Below, piece by piece: positions 1-10,302 of a DNA stretch of 64,000 nucleotides. How positions within the stretch are numbered: the first letter of the stretch is position 1; each line of letters begins with the position of its first letter. A program made the position numbers and the translations under genes. Origin of the DNA: Flavobacterium sp. (lineage in GTDB: Bacteria; Bacteroidota; Bacteroidia; Flavobacteriales; Flavobacteriaceae); NCBI RefSeq assembly GCF_027484205.1, contig NZ_JAIXUB010000026.1:248001-312000 (forward strand), in the 5' to 3' direction. The notes beneath the pieces were generated by a model. That model worked only from the letters and a program-made list of their open reading frames with translations. It had not been told where the DNA came from and searched no databases.

Positions 1-140
1 CTATATTTAATTCCCTTCATGTGATTAGAGTTTTCGTAAATAGTGCAAAACAATTATAAGGTAAATTTAATGTAAATAATGTTTTTATGTACAACTAATT
101 AAAGTAAATTTTAAAAAAAACTACATGTAATAACAAAAAA

Positions 141-164
141 AAGACTGTCTTTTCAGACAGCCTT
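141..164 (-). terminator. Rho-independent terminator of the first gene
   Basis: Ten-base arms at 141-150 and 155-164 pair with one wobble around a four-base loop. Read on the minus strand the hairpin is followed by a run of T, and it lies just past the stop of the secreted protein gene that ends at 187. Confidence 0.85.
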
Positions 165-186
165 TTCAAATGAAAAAAAACTAAAC

Positions 187-1533
187 TTATTCTTTTATGA
201 ATTTTGTTGAAGAAACATTACCATCAATAATTGCATTAACAATATAAATACCTGATTGAAGAGTAGAAACATCAACAGATATTAACTCATTGTTTGAAGA
301 TGTTGAATATACTTTTTGACCTAAAAGGTTTGCAATTGAAATTTCTTTAGAATCGCCTACAGATTCAATATTCAAAACATTTTTAGATGGATTAGGATAT
401 AATTTTACTTTTGATAAATTAAAATCTGAATTAGATAAAACTGTGTTTTTGTGTAAATAAATATTATCATACCAAACATTGTTTACCATTGCTGTAGTAA
501 TACCAATTTGCGCAACGTCATTTCTTGCCAAATTACCTGCAACAACTCCTCCTAAAGCGGTAATAGGCACATCTACTGAAACCCATTGATTAGCAACAAG
601 CTGAGGAGTAGTACCACCATTTGTATTAATCTCTAAAGCAGAGCTTTCAGATGATCCTCCATTAAAATTAACTAATTTTAAATTAAAAACATCACCAGTC
701 AAATCTGTATCGGTTATATAATAGTCAAAATGGATATGAGTAAAACTAGTCAAATTCTGTCTATTTGTTTGAAAGTCAATACCATGACAAACAACTCCAC
801 TATTTTTTCTTAAAGTATTATTACCTGCAATTTGAACTTGAGTTGTTGCAGCACCTCCGCACCATCCAGCATCAAAGTTAGTCATTGCAATGTTTGAATA
901 TGCATCGCTGTAAATCGAAACAACATCAGCAGCTGGTCTAGCTGGTGGAGTTGGAGCAGCAACTGTAGGAGAAACAATACATGGTGAACATGATCCACCA
1001 CAATCAATTCCAGTTTCTGTACCATCTTGTACGCCATTACTACAAGTATTAACAACTTCCACAACAGAAACATTGTCAATAAAAACATAACCTGTGGCAG
1101 CACCCATGTCAAAAATAACTCTATCACCAACAGCTTCGCCATAGTTTACAGTAAATTGATATGTAAAAGTTTGTGAAGTTGCTGTTAATGTTGATGTTGC
1201 TGTTAAAGCAATGTATGGAGCATTATTTTGACCTAGACCTACAATCATAGTTCTTGTACCAGTAGCAGAATCAGTAAAAGCATCAAAACTCAACTCATAA
1301 GTTTTTGTGTTTTCTAGAGCAATGTTTTGACTTAGATTTACATCGTAAGGATTTCCTACAGCCGTAACATTTGCTTGATTTACATAAGCTCCTGCTCCCA
1401 AATCAACAACATTTGCTGCATTACCAGTCCATGGTGCAGAAGTACCTGTCTGGAAACCACCATTTGATACTAAATTCTGTGAAAAAGAATAAGAACAAAG
1501 AATCAATGATAAAAAGAGAGTAATTTTTTTCAT
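187..1533 (-). CDS. Secreted carbohydrate-binding-like protein with type IX (type A) sorting domain
   Basis: Probable extracellular or surface protein. It begins with a signal peptide (MKKITLFLSLILCSYSFSQ), followed by a CBM4/9-like beta-sandwich at about residues 20-160 with the typical NLVSNGGF opening. A Cys-rich linker follows (about 163-187, pattern CSNGVQDG...DCGG.C.PC), then a second beta-rich module (about 200-365) resembling the accessory region of flavobacterial laminarinases. The last 75 residues are a type IX secretion type A domain, with the LYPNPSKN motif and a terminal KFIKE. No glycoside hydrolase catalytic domain is visible, so it may bind glycans rather than cleave them. It is a single-gene unit with its own terminator. 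The substrate is unknown. Confidence 0.8.
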   Translation of the reverse strand: MKKITLFLSLILCSYSFSQNLVSNGGFQTGTSAPWTGNAANVVDLGAGAYVNQANVTAVGNPYDVNLSQNIALENTKTYELSFDAFTDSATGTRTMIVGLGQNNAPYIALTATSTLTATSQTFTYQFTVNYGEAVGDRVIFDMGAATGYVFIDNVSVVEVVNTCSNGVQDGTETGIDCGGSCSPCIVSPTVAAPTPPARPAADVVSIYSDAYSNIAMTNFDAGWCGGAATTQVQIAGNNTLRKNSGVVCHGIDFQTNRQNLTSFTHIHFDYYITDTDLTGDVFNLKLVNFNGGSSESSALEINTNGGTTPQLVANQWVSVDVPITALGGVVAGNLARNDVAQIGITTAMVNNVWYDNIYLHKNTVLSNSDFNLSKVKLYPNPSKNVLNIESVGDSKEISIANLLGQKVYSTSSNNELISVDVSTLQSGIYIVNAIIDGNVSSTKFIKE

Positions 1534-1936
1534 AAATAATAATTTTTAGATTAGAACATAAAGATAAATTAATATTTCAAAACTATTTTTTTGTCCAACT
1601 ATATAAAAACTATACAAAAAAAAACACAACTATAACGATTGAATTATCTACTATATCAATGATTTGTTGGTATTAATTAACAAATTTTTATTTTAACAAA
1701 AAGACATAATGTTGAGTTAATGTATAGGTAAATTTGATTTGAAAATTTAAATTAATGATTTCCAATTAACAAAAACTAATGATTTTGATCATTAAAATTG
1801 TAAATTATCATTTCTAACGATTAAAATTTAGAATTAAACATTTATTAAATTAATAATAAATGCATTATAATGCTATCATGTTTATACTATTTCTAATTTC
1901 ATAAATCATTATCTTTGCAAAAATTCTAATCTTGCT
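1534..1936. other. Intergenic region between divergent genes
   Basis: 403 very AT-rich bases. A -7 promoter element for uvrA (TATCTTTG, 1910-1917) is visible on the plus strand without a good -33 TTG. A minus-strand -7 candidate (TAGTTTTG) lies at 1578-1585. An inverted repeat with 7-base arms and a TTTG loop sits at 1777-1794. No ORF or RNA gene was recognised. Confidence 0.6.
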
Positions 1937-4738
1937 ATGATTACAAAAGATTTCTCCCAACTTGAACCTAAAAAAAATATCTTAATAAAAGGCGCTGAAA
2001 TTCACAATTTAAAGTCGCTTGATGTTGCTATTCCAAGAAATAAATTGGTAGTAATAACAGGACTTTCGGGTTCGGGAAAATCATCTTTAGCATTTGATAC
2101 TTTATATGCTGAAGGTCAACGTAGATATGTAGAAAGTTTGTCATCTTATGCAAGACAATTTCTTGGACGTTTGGATAAACCAAAAGTAGAATACATCAAA
2201 GGAATCGCACCTGCAATTGCTATTGAACAAAAAGTAAATACTACTAACGCTCGTTCGACTGTTGGAACTTCTACAGAAATTTATGATTATTTAAAATTGC
2301 TTTTTGCTAGAATTGGTAAAACAATTTCTCCAGTTTCAGGAAATGAAGTTAAAAAAGATACCGTTTCAGATGTAATTAATAAAGTTAAAACCTTCGAACT
2401 AGAAAGTCGTTGGTTGCTTCTTGCTCCTATTCATCTAGAACAAGGAAGAAAGTTGGAAGACAAACTAAAAGTGCTTCTTCAACAAGGATTTGCAAGAATT
2501 TTAGTCAATAATGTAATGATTCGTTTAGACGACATTTCATCTGCGCTCAATGTAAATCAATTGAGTAACAAAGATGTTCTATTAATTATTGACAGAATTA
2601 TTGTTAAAGACGAAGAGGAATTTTTTAATCGTCTTTCTGATGCCATTCAAACCGCATTTTTTGAAGGAAAAGGAGAATGCTATCTTCAAGATTTGACAAA
2701 TAACAATCGTTTAGAATTTAGTTCAAACTTTGAATTAGATGGCATGACTTTTTTAGAACCTAATGTTCATTTATTCAGTTTTAATAATCCTTATGGTGCT
2801 TGCCCAACTTGTGAAGGATATGGAAACATTATCGGAATTGATGAAGATTTAGTAATTCCAAATACAGCACTTTCTATATTTGAAAATGCTATTTATCCTT
2901 GGCGAGGTGAAAGTATGGGTTGGTATCGAGACGAATTGGTAAACAAAGCTTACAAGTTTGATTTCCCAATTCATAAACCCTATTTTGAACTTTCTGATCA
3001 ACAAAAAGATTTGGTTTGGAAAGGAAATCAATATTTTCAAGGTCTGAATGATTTCTTTAAAGAATTAGAAGAAAAAAACTATAAAATTCAAAATCGCGTA
3101 ATGCTTTCACGCTATCGTGGAAAAACCAAATGTAATGTATGTAAAGGAAAACGACTACGAATTGAAGCAAATTACATTCAAGTTGGAGGAAAAACAATTT
3201 CTGATTTAGTTGATTTACCTATCAAAAGATTAATTCCATTTTTCGCTGATTTACAATTGTCTGATTATGATAAAACAGTTGCAAAAAGACTTTTAATCGA
3301 AATCAATAGCCGATTGGCATTCCTGAGTAACGTTGGACTAGAATATTTGACATTAAATAGAAATTCAGCAACACTTTCTGGTGGTGAATCACAGCGAATT
3401 AACCTAGCTACATCACTGGGAAGTAGCTTAGTAGGCTCGATGTATATTTTGGACGAACCAAGCATTGGATTGCACCCAAAAGATACGGAATTATTGATTG
3501 GTGTATTAAAAAATCTGCGTGATTTAGGAAATACCGTAATCGTGGTTGAACATGACGAAGACATCATGAAACAAGCCGATATGATTATTGATATTGGTCC
3601 AGAAGCTGGAACTCATGGTGGAAATTTAGTAGCTCAAGGAACATTTGATGAAATTTTAAAATCAGATTCATTAACGGCAAAATATCTTAATGGTGAATTA
3701 GAAATTAAAGTTCCAAGAACGAGAAGAAAATGGAGTACTTATATAGATATTCTTGGAGCAAGAGAAAATAATTTACAAAATCTTGACGTTCGTTTTCCTT
3801 TAGAATGTTTAACGGTTGTAACAGGAGTTTCTGGAAGTGGAAAAAGTACATTAGTCAAAAAAATATTATTTCCTGCCATTCAAAAAAAATTAGAAGGTGT
3901 TGGTGAAAAAGCTGGTCAATTCTCTGATATGCAAGGACATTATCATAGAATTCATCATATTGAGTATGTAGATCAAAATCCAATTGGTAGAAGTTCTCGT
4001 TCTAATCCTGTGACTTATATTAAAGCTTACGATGATATTCGTGATTTATTTTCTAAAACTAAATTATCTAAGATTCGTGGTTATCAACCTAAACATTTTT
4101 CGTTCAACGTTGACGGCGGAAGATGTGAAACCTGCAAAGGTGATGGTTCTATTAATGTAGAAATGGTTTTCATGGCTGATGTAGAATTACCATGTGAAAC
4201 TTGTGGCGGAAAACGATTTAAAAAAGAAATTCTCGAAGTTACATTTGAAGGAAAAAACATTGATAATATTCTAACAATGACAATTGATGATGCTATTTCA
4301 TTCTTTAGCGAACACAAGCAAGCTAAAATTATGCAAAAATTACAACCTTTACAAGATGTTGGACTAGGTTATGTTCAGTTAGGTCAATCCTCTTCTACTC
4401 TTTCTGGTGGTGAAGCACAACGTATTAAATTAGCTTCATTTTTAGTAAAAGGAAATACTAAAGACAAAGCATTGTTTGTATTTGATGAACCAACAACTGG
4501 TTTGCATTTTCATGATATTCAAAAATTATTAGCTTCGTTTGAAGCCTTAATTGATAAAGGACATTCTATTATTGTTGTTGAGCACAACTTAGATTTAATA
4601 AAATGTGCAGATTGGATCATCGATTTAGGTCCAGAAGGTGGCGAAAATGGTGGATTATTACTAGCAGCAGGAACTCCTGAAGATGTTGTAAAAAACAAGG
4701 CATCAATCACAGGAAAATATCTAAAAGAAAAACTATAA
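1937..4738 (+). CDS. uvrA: Excinuclease ABC subunit A
   Basis: DNA-damage-recognition ATPase of nucleotide excision repair; it works in the cytoplasm with UvrB and UvrC. The 933 residues match the usual UvrA length. The sequence shows two ABC ATPase halves: the first Walker [10 protein letters not shown] at residues 42-50 and the second [14 protein letters not shown] loop near 630. There are two ABC signatures ([16 protein letters not shown]) and two Walker B/D-loop motifs ([22 protein letters not shown]). Zinc-binding CxxC pairs are present in both halves (CPTCEGYG and [16 protein letters not shown] and CETCGGKR). It is transcribed alone, with a -7 element about 20 bases upstream and a strong terminator just after the stop. 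Bacteroidota often carry a second UvrA paralogue; only one is in this window. Confidence 0.97.
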   Translation: MITKDFSQLEPKKNILIKGAEIHNLKSLDVAIPRNKLVVITGLSGSGKSSLAFDTLYAEGQRRYVESLSSYARQFLGRLDKPKVEYIKGIAPAIAIEQKVNTTNARSTVGTSTEIYDYLKLLFARIGKTISPVSGNEVKKDTVSDVINKVKTFELESRWLLLAPIHLEQGRKLEDKLKVLLQQGFARILVNNVMIRLDDISSALNVNQLSNKDVLLIIDRIIVKDEEEFFNRLSDAIQTAFFEGKGECYLQDLTNNNRLEFSSNFELDGMTFLEPNVHLFSFNNPYGACPTCEGYGNIIGIDEDLVIPNTALSIFENAIYPWRGESMGWYRDELVNKAYKFDFPIHKPYFELSDQQKDLVWKGNQYFQGLNDFFKELEEKNYKIQNRVMLSRYRGKTKCNVCKGKRLRIEANYIQVGGKTISDLVDLPIKRLIPFFADLQLSDYDKTVAKRLLIEINSRLAFLSNVGLEYLTLNRNSATLSGGESQRINLATSLGSSLVGSMYILDEPSIGLHPKDTELLIGVLKNLRDLGNTVIVVEHDEDIMKQADMIIDIGPEAGTHGGNLVAQGTFDEILKSDSLTAKYLNGELEIKVPRTRRKWSTYIDILGARENNLQNLDVRFPLECLTVVTGVSGSGKSTLVKKILFPAIQKKLEGVGEKAGQFSDMQGHYHRIHHIEYVDQNPIGRSSRSNPVTYIKAYDDIRDLFSKTKLSKIRGYQPKHFSFNVDGGRCETCKGDGSINVEMVFMADVELPCETCGGKRFKKEILEVTFEGKNIDNILTMTIDDAISFFSEHKQAKIMQKLQPLQDVGLGYVQLGQSSSTLSGGEAQRIKLASFLVKGNTKDKALFVFDEPTTGLHFHDIQKLLASFEALIDKGHSIIVVEHNLDLIKCADWIIDLGPEGGENGGLLLAAGTPEDVVKNKASITGKYLKEKL

Positions 4739-4739
4739 T

Positions 4740-4771
4740 AAAAATGGCTTCTAAATTTAGAAGCCATTTTT
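4740..4771. terminator. Bidirectional terminator between uvrA and the repeat adhesin
   Basis: A perfect 32-base palindrome (16-base arms meeting at 4755/4756) has A-runs on the left and T-runs on the right. It sits between two convergent stop codons and can serve both genes. Confidence 0.9.
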
Positions 4772-4774
4772 TAT

Positions 4775-7700
4775 TTATCTTACCATTGAAAAGTGCCCTT
4801 TATGAATGGTTCCATCAGCTCTTGTAACTACAAACCAATAATCTGTTGAAGGTAGCATTTGTCCGTTATATGTTCCATCCCAACCCGAATCACTTCCTTT
4901 TAGTCCTTTTATAACTTTACCATATCTATCATAGATTATTACTCTCAAATCAGGTTCGTATGTAGAATATCTAATATTCCAATAATCATGTACACCATCA
5001 CCATTTGGAGTAAAGAAATTTGGATAAGTTAAAACATATACTTGTTGATTTACCATTCCACAATTATTTACATCACGAACATATACAGTATAAATTCCAC
5101 TTTCCAATCCACTAAAAATAGGACTACTTTGAAAATTTACATTATCCAATGAATATTCATAATTTCCTAGACCTTGAACCGAAACAGAGATAACATTTTC
5201 CTCATTAGTCCAATCATCCACATCAATTTCAGTTATAGTTGCAGCATTCGATTCGATTACATTGATTGATGCAGTTGTTGTACAACTTAAAACTCCGTAA
5301 TCGTTAGAAACTGTAACTGAATATGTACCTGGAGTATTTACAACAATTGAACTTGTTGTTGCACCATTTGACCATAAGTAAGAATCATATCCTGAACCAG
5401 CATTTAAAGTAATTACTGTTCCTTGACACATTATTGTTGTTGGGTTTATATTTACAACAGGTTTTACTAAAACAACTAAATCAAAATCAATAATATAAGG
5501 ACAACCTGTAGTTCCTTGTGCTCTTACATAAACAGTTTGAGGACTTGAAGTATTTGTAAAATTTGAAGTTATAGGATTTATTGCTGAAAAAGCGTCAGAA
5601 GCAGAATTATAGTATGTATAAGTGTAAGTATCAGACGGAAGTGAAGCTAATGCAACACTATTATTAGCAGTTAAATCAAAAGATACAAAACCATCAGCAT
5701 TGTCATCACACTCAAATAAATTTGAAATTGATAAATTAGTTACAGGATTAACATTTAGTTGCAATTCAGTAGTAGAAAAACATCCATCTCCATTTGTAGA
5801 TTTCACATAAATGGTTTGAGGATTTGATGTATTAGCAAAACTTGTAGGATTTGTAATTTGAATATTGCTAGTCAAATTTAACATTGAGGTATAGAATGTA
5901 TAAACCAATGTAGTATCAGCAGAATTAAACTGAGAATTTGCAGATGTTAAATTAAAATTTGCTGAACCATCAGTATTTGTTTGACAACTAGTTAATGTTC
6001 CTGTTGATAAAATTGGTTTATCATATACATTTAAAACCATACTTGTAACTTGATAACAATTTGTATTATAAACTCTTATATAAATTGTTTGCGGGTTTGT
6101 AATATTTGAATAATTAGTGAAATTTGTAATTTCATTAATATTATCTTCAGCATTTGCTTGCGTTAAAAAGTAAGAAAACGAAGAATCAGTTCCTGAATAC
6201 AAAGTACTATTAGCTGATGTTAAATTAAATGCTAAAGTATCATCAAAATCATCATCGCAACCATTTAAAACAGCGGTATTAACATTCAATTGACTAAAAA
6301 CTCTAAGTGTTATTTCAATTACATCTGAACAACCTGAAGCTACAACAACATTAGCAAAAATGGTTTGCGTCAATGCTACATTATTAAAATTAGTTGTATT
6401 AGAAATTGGTGTTCCACTAGCTAAATCAGCCATTGAAGCATAATAAGTATAAGTAGCGTTATTTACTGTTTCAACATCTGTTAAGTCAAAGTTTCCAATA
6501 GTTGTTCCCGTCAAACATAATGTAAGCTCTTCATTTGGAAGACTTAAAGAATTATAAACCGTAACTTCAAATGGAATTCTTTCAGAAACACAACTACTCA
6601 CATTTGTTTCTTGATAATAATATGTATAAACAGCAGGTGTTGCGCTTGTATTGTTTAAAACTGGTGTTGTAAATAAAGGACTTGATGAAAGTAAAGTTCC
6701 ACCTGTTGGTGCATCATACCAATTTATAGTTGATGTAGGAGTTGTTACACCTGCTAAAGGATTATAACTTGTTGACGAACCACTACACAACGCGTGATTT
6801 ACAGGTTTTAATGGCGATTGATAAGTTGCTGGTGTAACCGTAAAAGTATAAGTAACTGGTGAACAATCTGATTCGCCTGTTACAGTAAATGTTGTTGTTG
6901 AATCTGGCACACTCATGACCACATTTTCTCCAAAAGGAGCTGAGAAAAACTCTTCTGGTTGCCAATGCCAAACATTTTCTTCACCATTTAAGACTGAGAA
7001 ATTAACACTTTCTCCTTCACAAAAATTGTATGTTGTAGAATTTACTAAAGTTTGTGTAGTATTTATTCTCACTTCAGGTAATGTTTGTGATAATGCAATT
7101 TCTAAATCGGTTTGTTTTAAAATATAAGCCATCGCAAATCTTTTAGTTTCACCTGGCGCAATATCACCTATTTCAAATGAAATCCCAACTCCAACATCTG
7201 ATGTTAATGAACCATTAAATAAAAAACTTGACGTTAAAGTTTCATTGTAAATTGCATCTAAAGGATCAGTAGTGTTTGGATATAAACTAGAAGTAATTAT
7301 AAATGGTTTAGCTCTACAATCTCTAGTTCCTAATCCAAGATAACAATCAGTGTATGACAATCCTTTAGCCGAAACTAATGTATTATTATTTGCATTTGGC
7401 AGTTTATATACAATTTCATTCAAAGTAGTATAATCGCCAGATAGACTTACTTCATTATCTGGATCTAACGTTCTAACATAATAAACTCCTGTCATTGGAA
7501 CAGCCGTTGTATTTTGCAACTCAACTCTAACAACAAAATAAACATCATTCAATGGAACAATAGTTTTTTGTTTTACCAAAAGTCCGTTTATCGTTCCTTG
7601 CCATAGTGTAACATCATTTGTACCTTCTGTTGTTAGCGAAATATTATTTCCCGGAATATCTAAAACTCCTGAAGTCCAATTATGATATCTATTTCCATTA

Positions 7701-8011
7701 AATTGTATTGAAAAACCTTCCTGGCGTTGTCCAGGATAGAAAAAATCTCCATAATAATTAGGTGTACCTATTGCCCAACCATCTTTATCTGCATCAGCAA
7801 CAAAACCTAAATTTCTGTTTAAATTATCGATTTCTAATCTTGGATGATATTCAGCTGGAGCAAAACCATTTGTACCATACGCACCATAATCATTAACGCC
7901 TACTTCAACATAGTTTCCTTTTATAAAAACTTCATTTGAAATTATTTGAGAAAATAAATTATTTGAAACAAAAAATGCAACAAAAACAATTAGGGTTTTA
8001 AAGTTTTTCAT
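4775..8011 (-). CDS. Large repeat-containing secreted adhesin with type B (gliding-motility) sorting domain
   Basis: Surface or secreted protein of about 1,078 residues. I chose the ATG at 8011 (MKNFKTLIVFVAFFVSNNLFSQ), five codons inside the longest frame, because it gives a clean signal peptide. After a roughly 330-residue N-terminal beta-rich domain and an Ig-like stretch come four related modules of about 75-90 residues (near residues 495, 580, 675 and 765). Each has a Cys/Asp opening such as ECDDNADGFVSFDLT and closes with the pattern NPQTIYV. An Ig/PKD-like domain follows (about 860-940, with YLWSNGATT). The last 80 residues carry FFTPNGDGVHDYWNI, the type IX type B C-terminal domain usually annotated as gliding-motility-associated. 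Ligand unknown; adhesion is an inference from architecture. Confidence 0.88.
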   Translation of the reverse strand: MKNFKTLIVFVAFFVSNNLFSQIISNEVFIKGNYVEVGVNDYGAYGTNGFAPAEYHPRLEIDNLNRNLGFVADADKDGWAIGTPNYYGDFFYPGQRQEGFSIQFNGNRYHNWTSGVLDIPGNNISLTTEGTNDVTLWQGTINGLLVKQKTIVPLNDVYFVVRVELQNTTAVPMTGVYYVRTLDPDNEVSLSGDYTTLNEIVYKLPNANNNTLVSAKGLSYTDCYLGLGTRDCRAKPFIITSSLYPNTTDPLDAIYNETLTSSFLFNGSLTSDVGVGISFEIGDIAPGETKRFAMAYILKQTDLEIALSQTLPEVRINTTQTLVNSTTYNFCEGESVNFSVLNGEENVWHWQPEEFFSAPFGENVVMSVPDSTTTFTVTGESDCSPVTYTFTVTPATYQSPLKPVNHALCSGSSTSYNPLAGVTTPTSTINWYDAPTGGTLLSSSPLFTTPVLNNTSATPAVYTYYYQETNVSSCVSERIPFEVTVYNSLSLPNEELTLCLTGTTIGNFDLTDVETVNNATYTYYASMADLASGTPISNTTNFNNVALTQTIFANVVVASGCSDVIEITLRVFSQLNVNTAVLNGCDDDFDDTLAFNLTSANSTLYSGTDSSFSYFLTQANAEDNINEITNFTNYSNITNPQTIYIRVYNTNCYQVTSMVLNVYDKPILSTGTLTSCQTNTDGSANFNLTSANSQFNSADTTLVYTFYTSMLNLTSNIQITNPTSFANTSNPQTIYVKSTNGDGCFSTTELQLNVNPVTNLSISNLFECDDNADGFVSFDLTANNSVALASLPSDTYTYTYYNSASDAFSAINPITSNFTNTSSPQTVYVRAQGTTGCPYIIDFDLVVLVKPVVNINPTTIMCQGTVITLNAGSGYDSYLWSNGATTSSIVVNTPGTYSVTVSNDYGVLSCTTTASINVIESNAATITEIDVDDWTNEENVISVSVQGLGNYEYSLDNVNFQSSPIFSGLESGIYTVYVRDVNNCGMVNQQVYVLTYPNFFTPNGDGVHDYWNIRYSTYEPDLRVIIYDRYGKVIKGLKGSDSGWDGTYNGQMLPSTDYWFVVTRADGTIHKGHFSMVR

Positions 8012-8099
8012 AAGCAAGGAAATCAAATTTCGAAAATCTTAATAAAGGTACTGATTTGTAATTAAAATAATACAAAAAAAAGATAAAAGTTATTTAAAC

Positions 8100-9296
8100 T
8101 TATTTTATAACTATTTTCTTTCTAATTAATTGACTGTCATTTTCTATAATTCCAATGTAAATTCCATCTGAAAAATTGCCAATATTTATTTGTTCAATTG
8201 GATTTTTATTATCAATTGTAGTATTGAAAACCGTTTTCCCATTTACATCAATCAATGAAAAATTATATTTTCCTAATGGTAATTTACCAGTATTTATATT
8301 TAAAATTTCTTTAGTAGGATTTGGGAAAAAAGAAACCTGAAAGTCATTATTAAATTCATCTTGCAATAATGTTGAAGTATTCGCAATGGCAAAATGAAGT
8401 GCAGCTGCAACAGTAGCCTTTGCAACATTGAAATTATAAACTGGATCCATATTTACTAATAAATCAGTCGCAGTGTGTTTGTGTGTGGTTTCATTAGTTT
8501 CAAAAAAACCTGTAATTACTTCATTGTTGCTTTGAAATGGCATATAATCTGAAGCATAGGCATAAGACAAAAATGTATTTAATGACGTATATAATTCTAC
8601 ACAATTAATTAATTGATTTGTAAAAGTATTAGAAGCAGCATTATTAGTTGTTGGAGTAGAATTATCTCTTTCACAAGTAATTGTATTATTTACCATACCT
8701 GAAACACCTCCAACTTCATCTAAATTAAAAACCAATCTAATATTCATTTTAGGATTAGTTGCATTAACAACATTTGATACATAATGTTGACTTCCTTTTA
8801 AACCATCTTCTTCTCCACTAAAATTTACAAATTTTATCGAATATTCTGTTGGAATATTTTGTAACAGTCTAGCGGCTTCTAAAATTGAAACTACACCACT
8901 TCCATTATCATTTGTTCCACTTCCAGCAATAGTATCATAATGACCACATATAATTATGAAAGTCGTTGGATATAAAGTTCCAATTTTTGTAACTTCTAAA
9001 TTCTCACATACTTCTGTTGAACCTGAATAAGTATAGGTATATGTTTGTATTTGACTTTCTGAATAGCCATAACTTAAATATTTATTCTTTAACCAATTAA
9101 AAGTATTCTGCAAACCAGGATTACCTCTTCTTTTTAATCCAAGAGCTTCAAATTGGTTCAAATTTGTTGTAATATTTGTTTGAGATGTTTGATTGACTAC
9201 GTTTTGATATCCTGAATTATAAACTTGGGATAAAACATTAGAAGCAAAAAATAGTAAAATAACTACAATTAATAGTTGTTTATTTAAGGATTTCAT
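8100..9296 (-). CDS. Secreted M28-family zinc aminopeptidase with type A sorting domain
   Basis: Predicted extracellular exopeptidase. The ATG at 9296 (MKSLNKQLLIVVILLFFASNVLSQ) gives a proper signal peptide; the longer frame adds 12 residues without function. The M28 metal-binding motifs are in order: GHYDT (about residue 118), NDNGSG with the bridging Asp (about 130), GEEDG with catalytic and metal Glu (about 163), NLDEVGG, and a His in the HKHTATD segment. The C-terminus has FFPNPTKE and ends KKIVIK, a type IX type A sorting domain. It lies directly upstream of the other secreted protein on the same strand (gap 88 bases) but has no visible shared operon signal. Confidence 0.9.
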   Translation of the reverse strand: MKSLNKQLLIVVILLFFASNVLSQVYNSGYQNVVNQTSQTNITTNLNQFEALGLKRRGNPGLQNTFNWLKNKYLSYGYSESQIQTYTYTYSGSTEVCENLEVTKIGTLYPTTFIIICGHYDTIAGSGTNDNGSGVVSILEAARLLQNIPTEYSIKFVNFSGEEDGLKGSQHYVSNVVNATNPKMNIRLVFNLDEVGGVSGMVNNTITCERDNSTPTTNNAASNTFTNQLINCVELYTSLNTFLSYAYASDYMPFQSNNEVITGFFETNETTHKHTATDLLVNMDPVYNFNVAKATVAAALHFAIANTSTLLQDEFNNDFQVSFFPNPTKEILNINTGKLPLGKYNFSLIDVNGKTVFNTTIDNKNPIEQINIGNFSDGIYIGIIENDSQLIRKKIVIK

Positions 9297-9463
9297 ATAA
9301 GTATTGTAATAGAATTTATAAATGCGCAACAAAAATATAAAATTTATAATGATTATTTATTAAATAAATCAGATTGTTAATCATCGTTTAAATTAATATA
9401 AAATATTAAAATTCAAACACTTAAAAATCATTAACAAATCGTTGACTAATCATTTAATTGGCT

Positions 9464-9480
9464 TTGGCACACATCTTGGA
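9464..9480 (+). promoter_or_regulatory. Sigma-54-like -24/-12 promoter
   Basis: TTGGCAC is followed after five bases by TTGGA. The YTGGCAC half is a perfect match to the RpoN -24 element and the spacing to the -12 TTGC-like element is exact; the only deviation is TTGG instead of TTGC. The predicted start (about 12 bases on, near 9491) coincides with the first base of a leader hairpin. Calling it RpoN-dependent is an inference. Confidence 0.45.
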
Positions 9481-9491
9481 ATATACAAAAC

Positions 9492-9539
9492 ATCAGAAAG
9501 ATTTTCTGATCGAAGAAACTGAATTCCGAAATTTCGGAA
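9492..9539 (+). promoter_or_regulatory. Two adjacent perfect hairpins in a 5' leader
   Basis: The first is ATCAGAAA, a three-base loop, then TTTCTGAT (9492-9510). The second is the 16-base palindrome TTCCGAAATTTCGGAA (9524-9539). Both sit between the putative sigma-54 promoter and the start codon at 9575, so they would be at the very 5' end of the mRNA. Confidence 0.5.
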
Positions 9540-9574
9540 GAAAGAGTTTTCGTAACATTTTAAAACGATTTATT

Positions 9575-10204
9575 ATGAAAACAATTACTTTATTAGTAGC
9601 AAGCATTTTGTTAACAACAGGTTTTACAAATGCACAAGAAAGAAGAAATTTGAGCGCTAGTGTTACAACGACTAGATTTAGCTTTGACGAGCCAATTTCA
9701 TTTGAAGAAAGAGGCATTGAGTTCTTTGTTTTTCCTAATGGTGACTTTGATTTCAACACTCGTCCTAACGATTCACAAGGAGATTATTTCTTTAGAAGCG
9801 CAGGAAAAAAAGGTGCTAATACAACAGTAGCAAGAGGTGCTGTAAATTATGGAGTTTTAATTGAACATGATAGTTTTGGTAGAGTTAGAAGAGTTGGAAA
9901 TACTTTTATTAACTATGACAACTTTGATAGAGTTAGTAGAATTGGAACCGTTTATATGAGATATAACAGATTTGCTCTTACACAAATTGGAGGAATGAAG
10001 ATCATCTACAACAGAAGAGGAGATATTGTTGACATGATTGGATGTGTAAAAGGTAGAAGAAATAGTGGTTTTACAACTACTTATTATGGAACTGCTGACA
10101 ACTATAACAACAATCATTATGATGATTATTCATATAACGATAACGATTATTACTACTACAAAGCTGACGGAACGAAAGCTAAAATAGAAGACGAAAAAAA
10201 ATAA
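9575..10204 (+). CDS. Small secreted beta-rich protein of unknown function
   Basis: I do not recognise a named family. The start at 9575 (MKTITLLVASILLTTGFTNAQ) gives a signal peptide; the longer frame starts inside the sigma-54-like promoter and is rejected. The mature protein (about 190 residues) contains three or four short repeats of the type FGRVRRVGNTFINYD / FDRVSRIGTVYMRYN / TQIGGMKIIYNRRGD, each about 20-25 residues. The pattern suggests a small beta-repeat surface. A C-terminal tail of about 45 residues is rich in Tyr, Asn and Asp. The gene is alone, ended by a terminator. Regulation may be by RpoN, given the upstream site. Confidence 0.75.
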   Translation: MKTITLLVASILLTTGFTNAQERRNLSASVTTTRFSFDEPISFEERGIEFFVFPNGDFDFNTRPNDSQGDYFFRSAGKKGANTTVARGAVNYGVLIEHDSFGRVRRVGNTFINYDNFDRVSRIGTVYMRYNRFALTQIGGMKIIYNRRGDIVDMIGCVKGRRNSGFTTTYYGTADNYNNNHYDDYSYNDNDYYYYKADGTKAKIEDEKK

Positions 10205-10228
10205 AAGATTGGTTGGTTAGATTTGTTT

Positions 10229-10268
10229 AAATCCTGCGGATTCTGGGAAGATGAAGCAGGATTTTTTA
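10229..10268 (+). terminator. Terminator of the small secreted protein gene
   Basis: Nine-base arms at 10229-10237 and 10256-10264 are perfectly paired, followed by a T-run on the plus strand. Confidence 0.85.
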
Positions 10269-10302
10269 TTTTCATTAAAGTTTTTATTATCAAATAAATA
10301 CG

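Noticed and set aside
1777..1794. Operator for uvrA at the TAATGAT/ATCATTA inverted repeat
   Set aside because: It is more than 100 bases upstream of the -7 element in very AT-rich DNA, where such short inverted repeats arise by chance; no LexA-like box is seen.
9458..9574. Longer N-terminus for the small secreted protein gene
   Set aside because: The TTG start would lie in the sigma-54-like promoter and push the signal peptide to residue 40.
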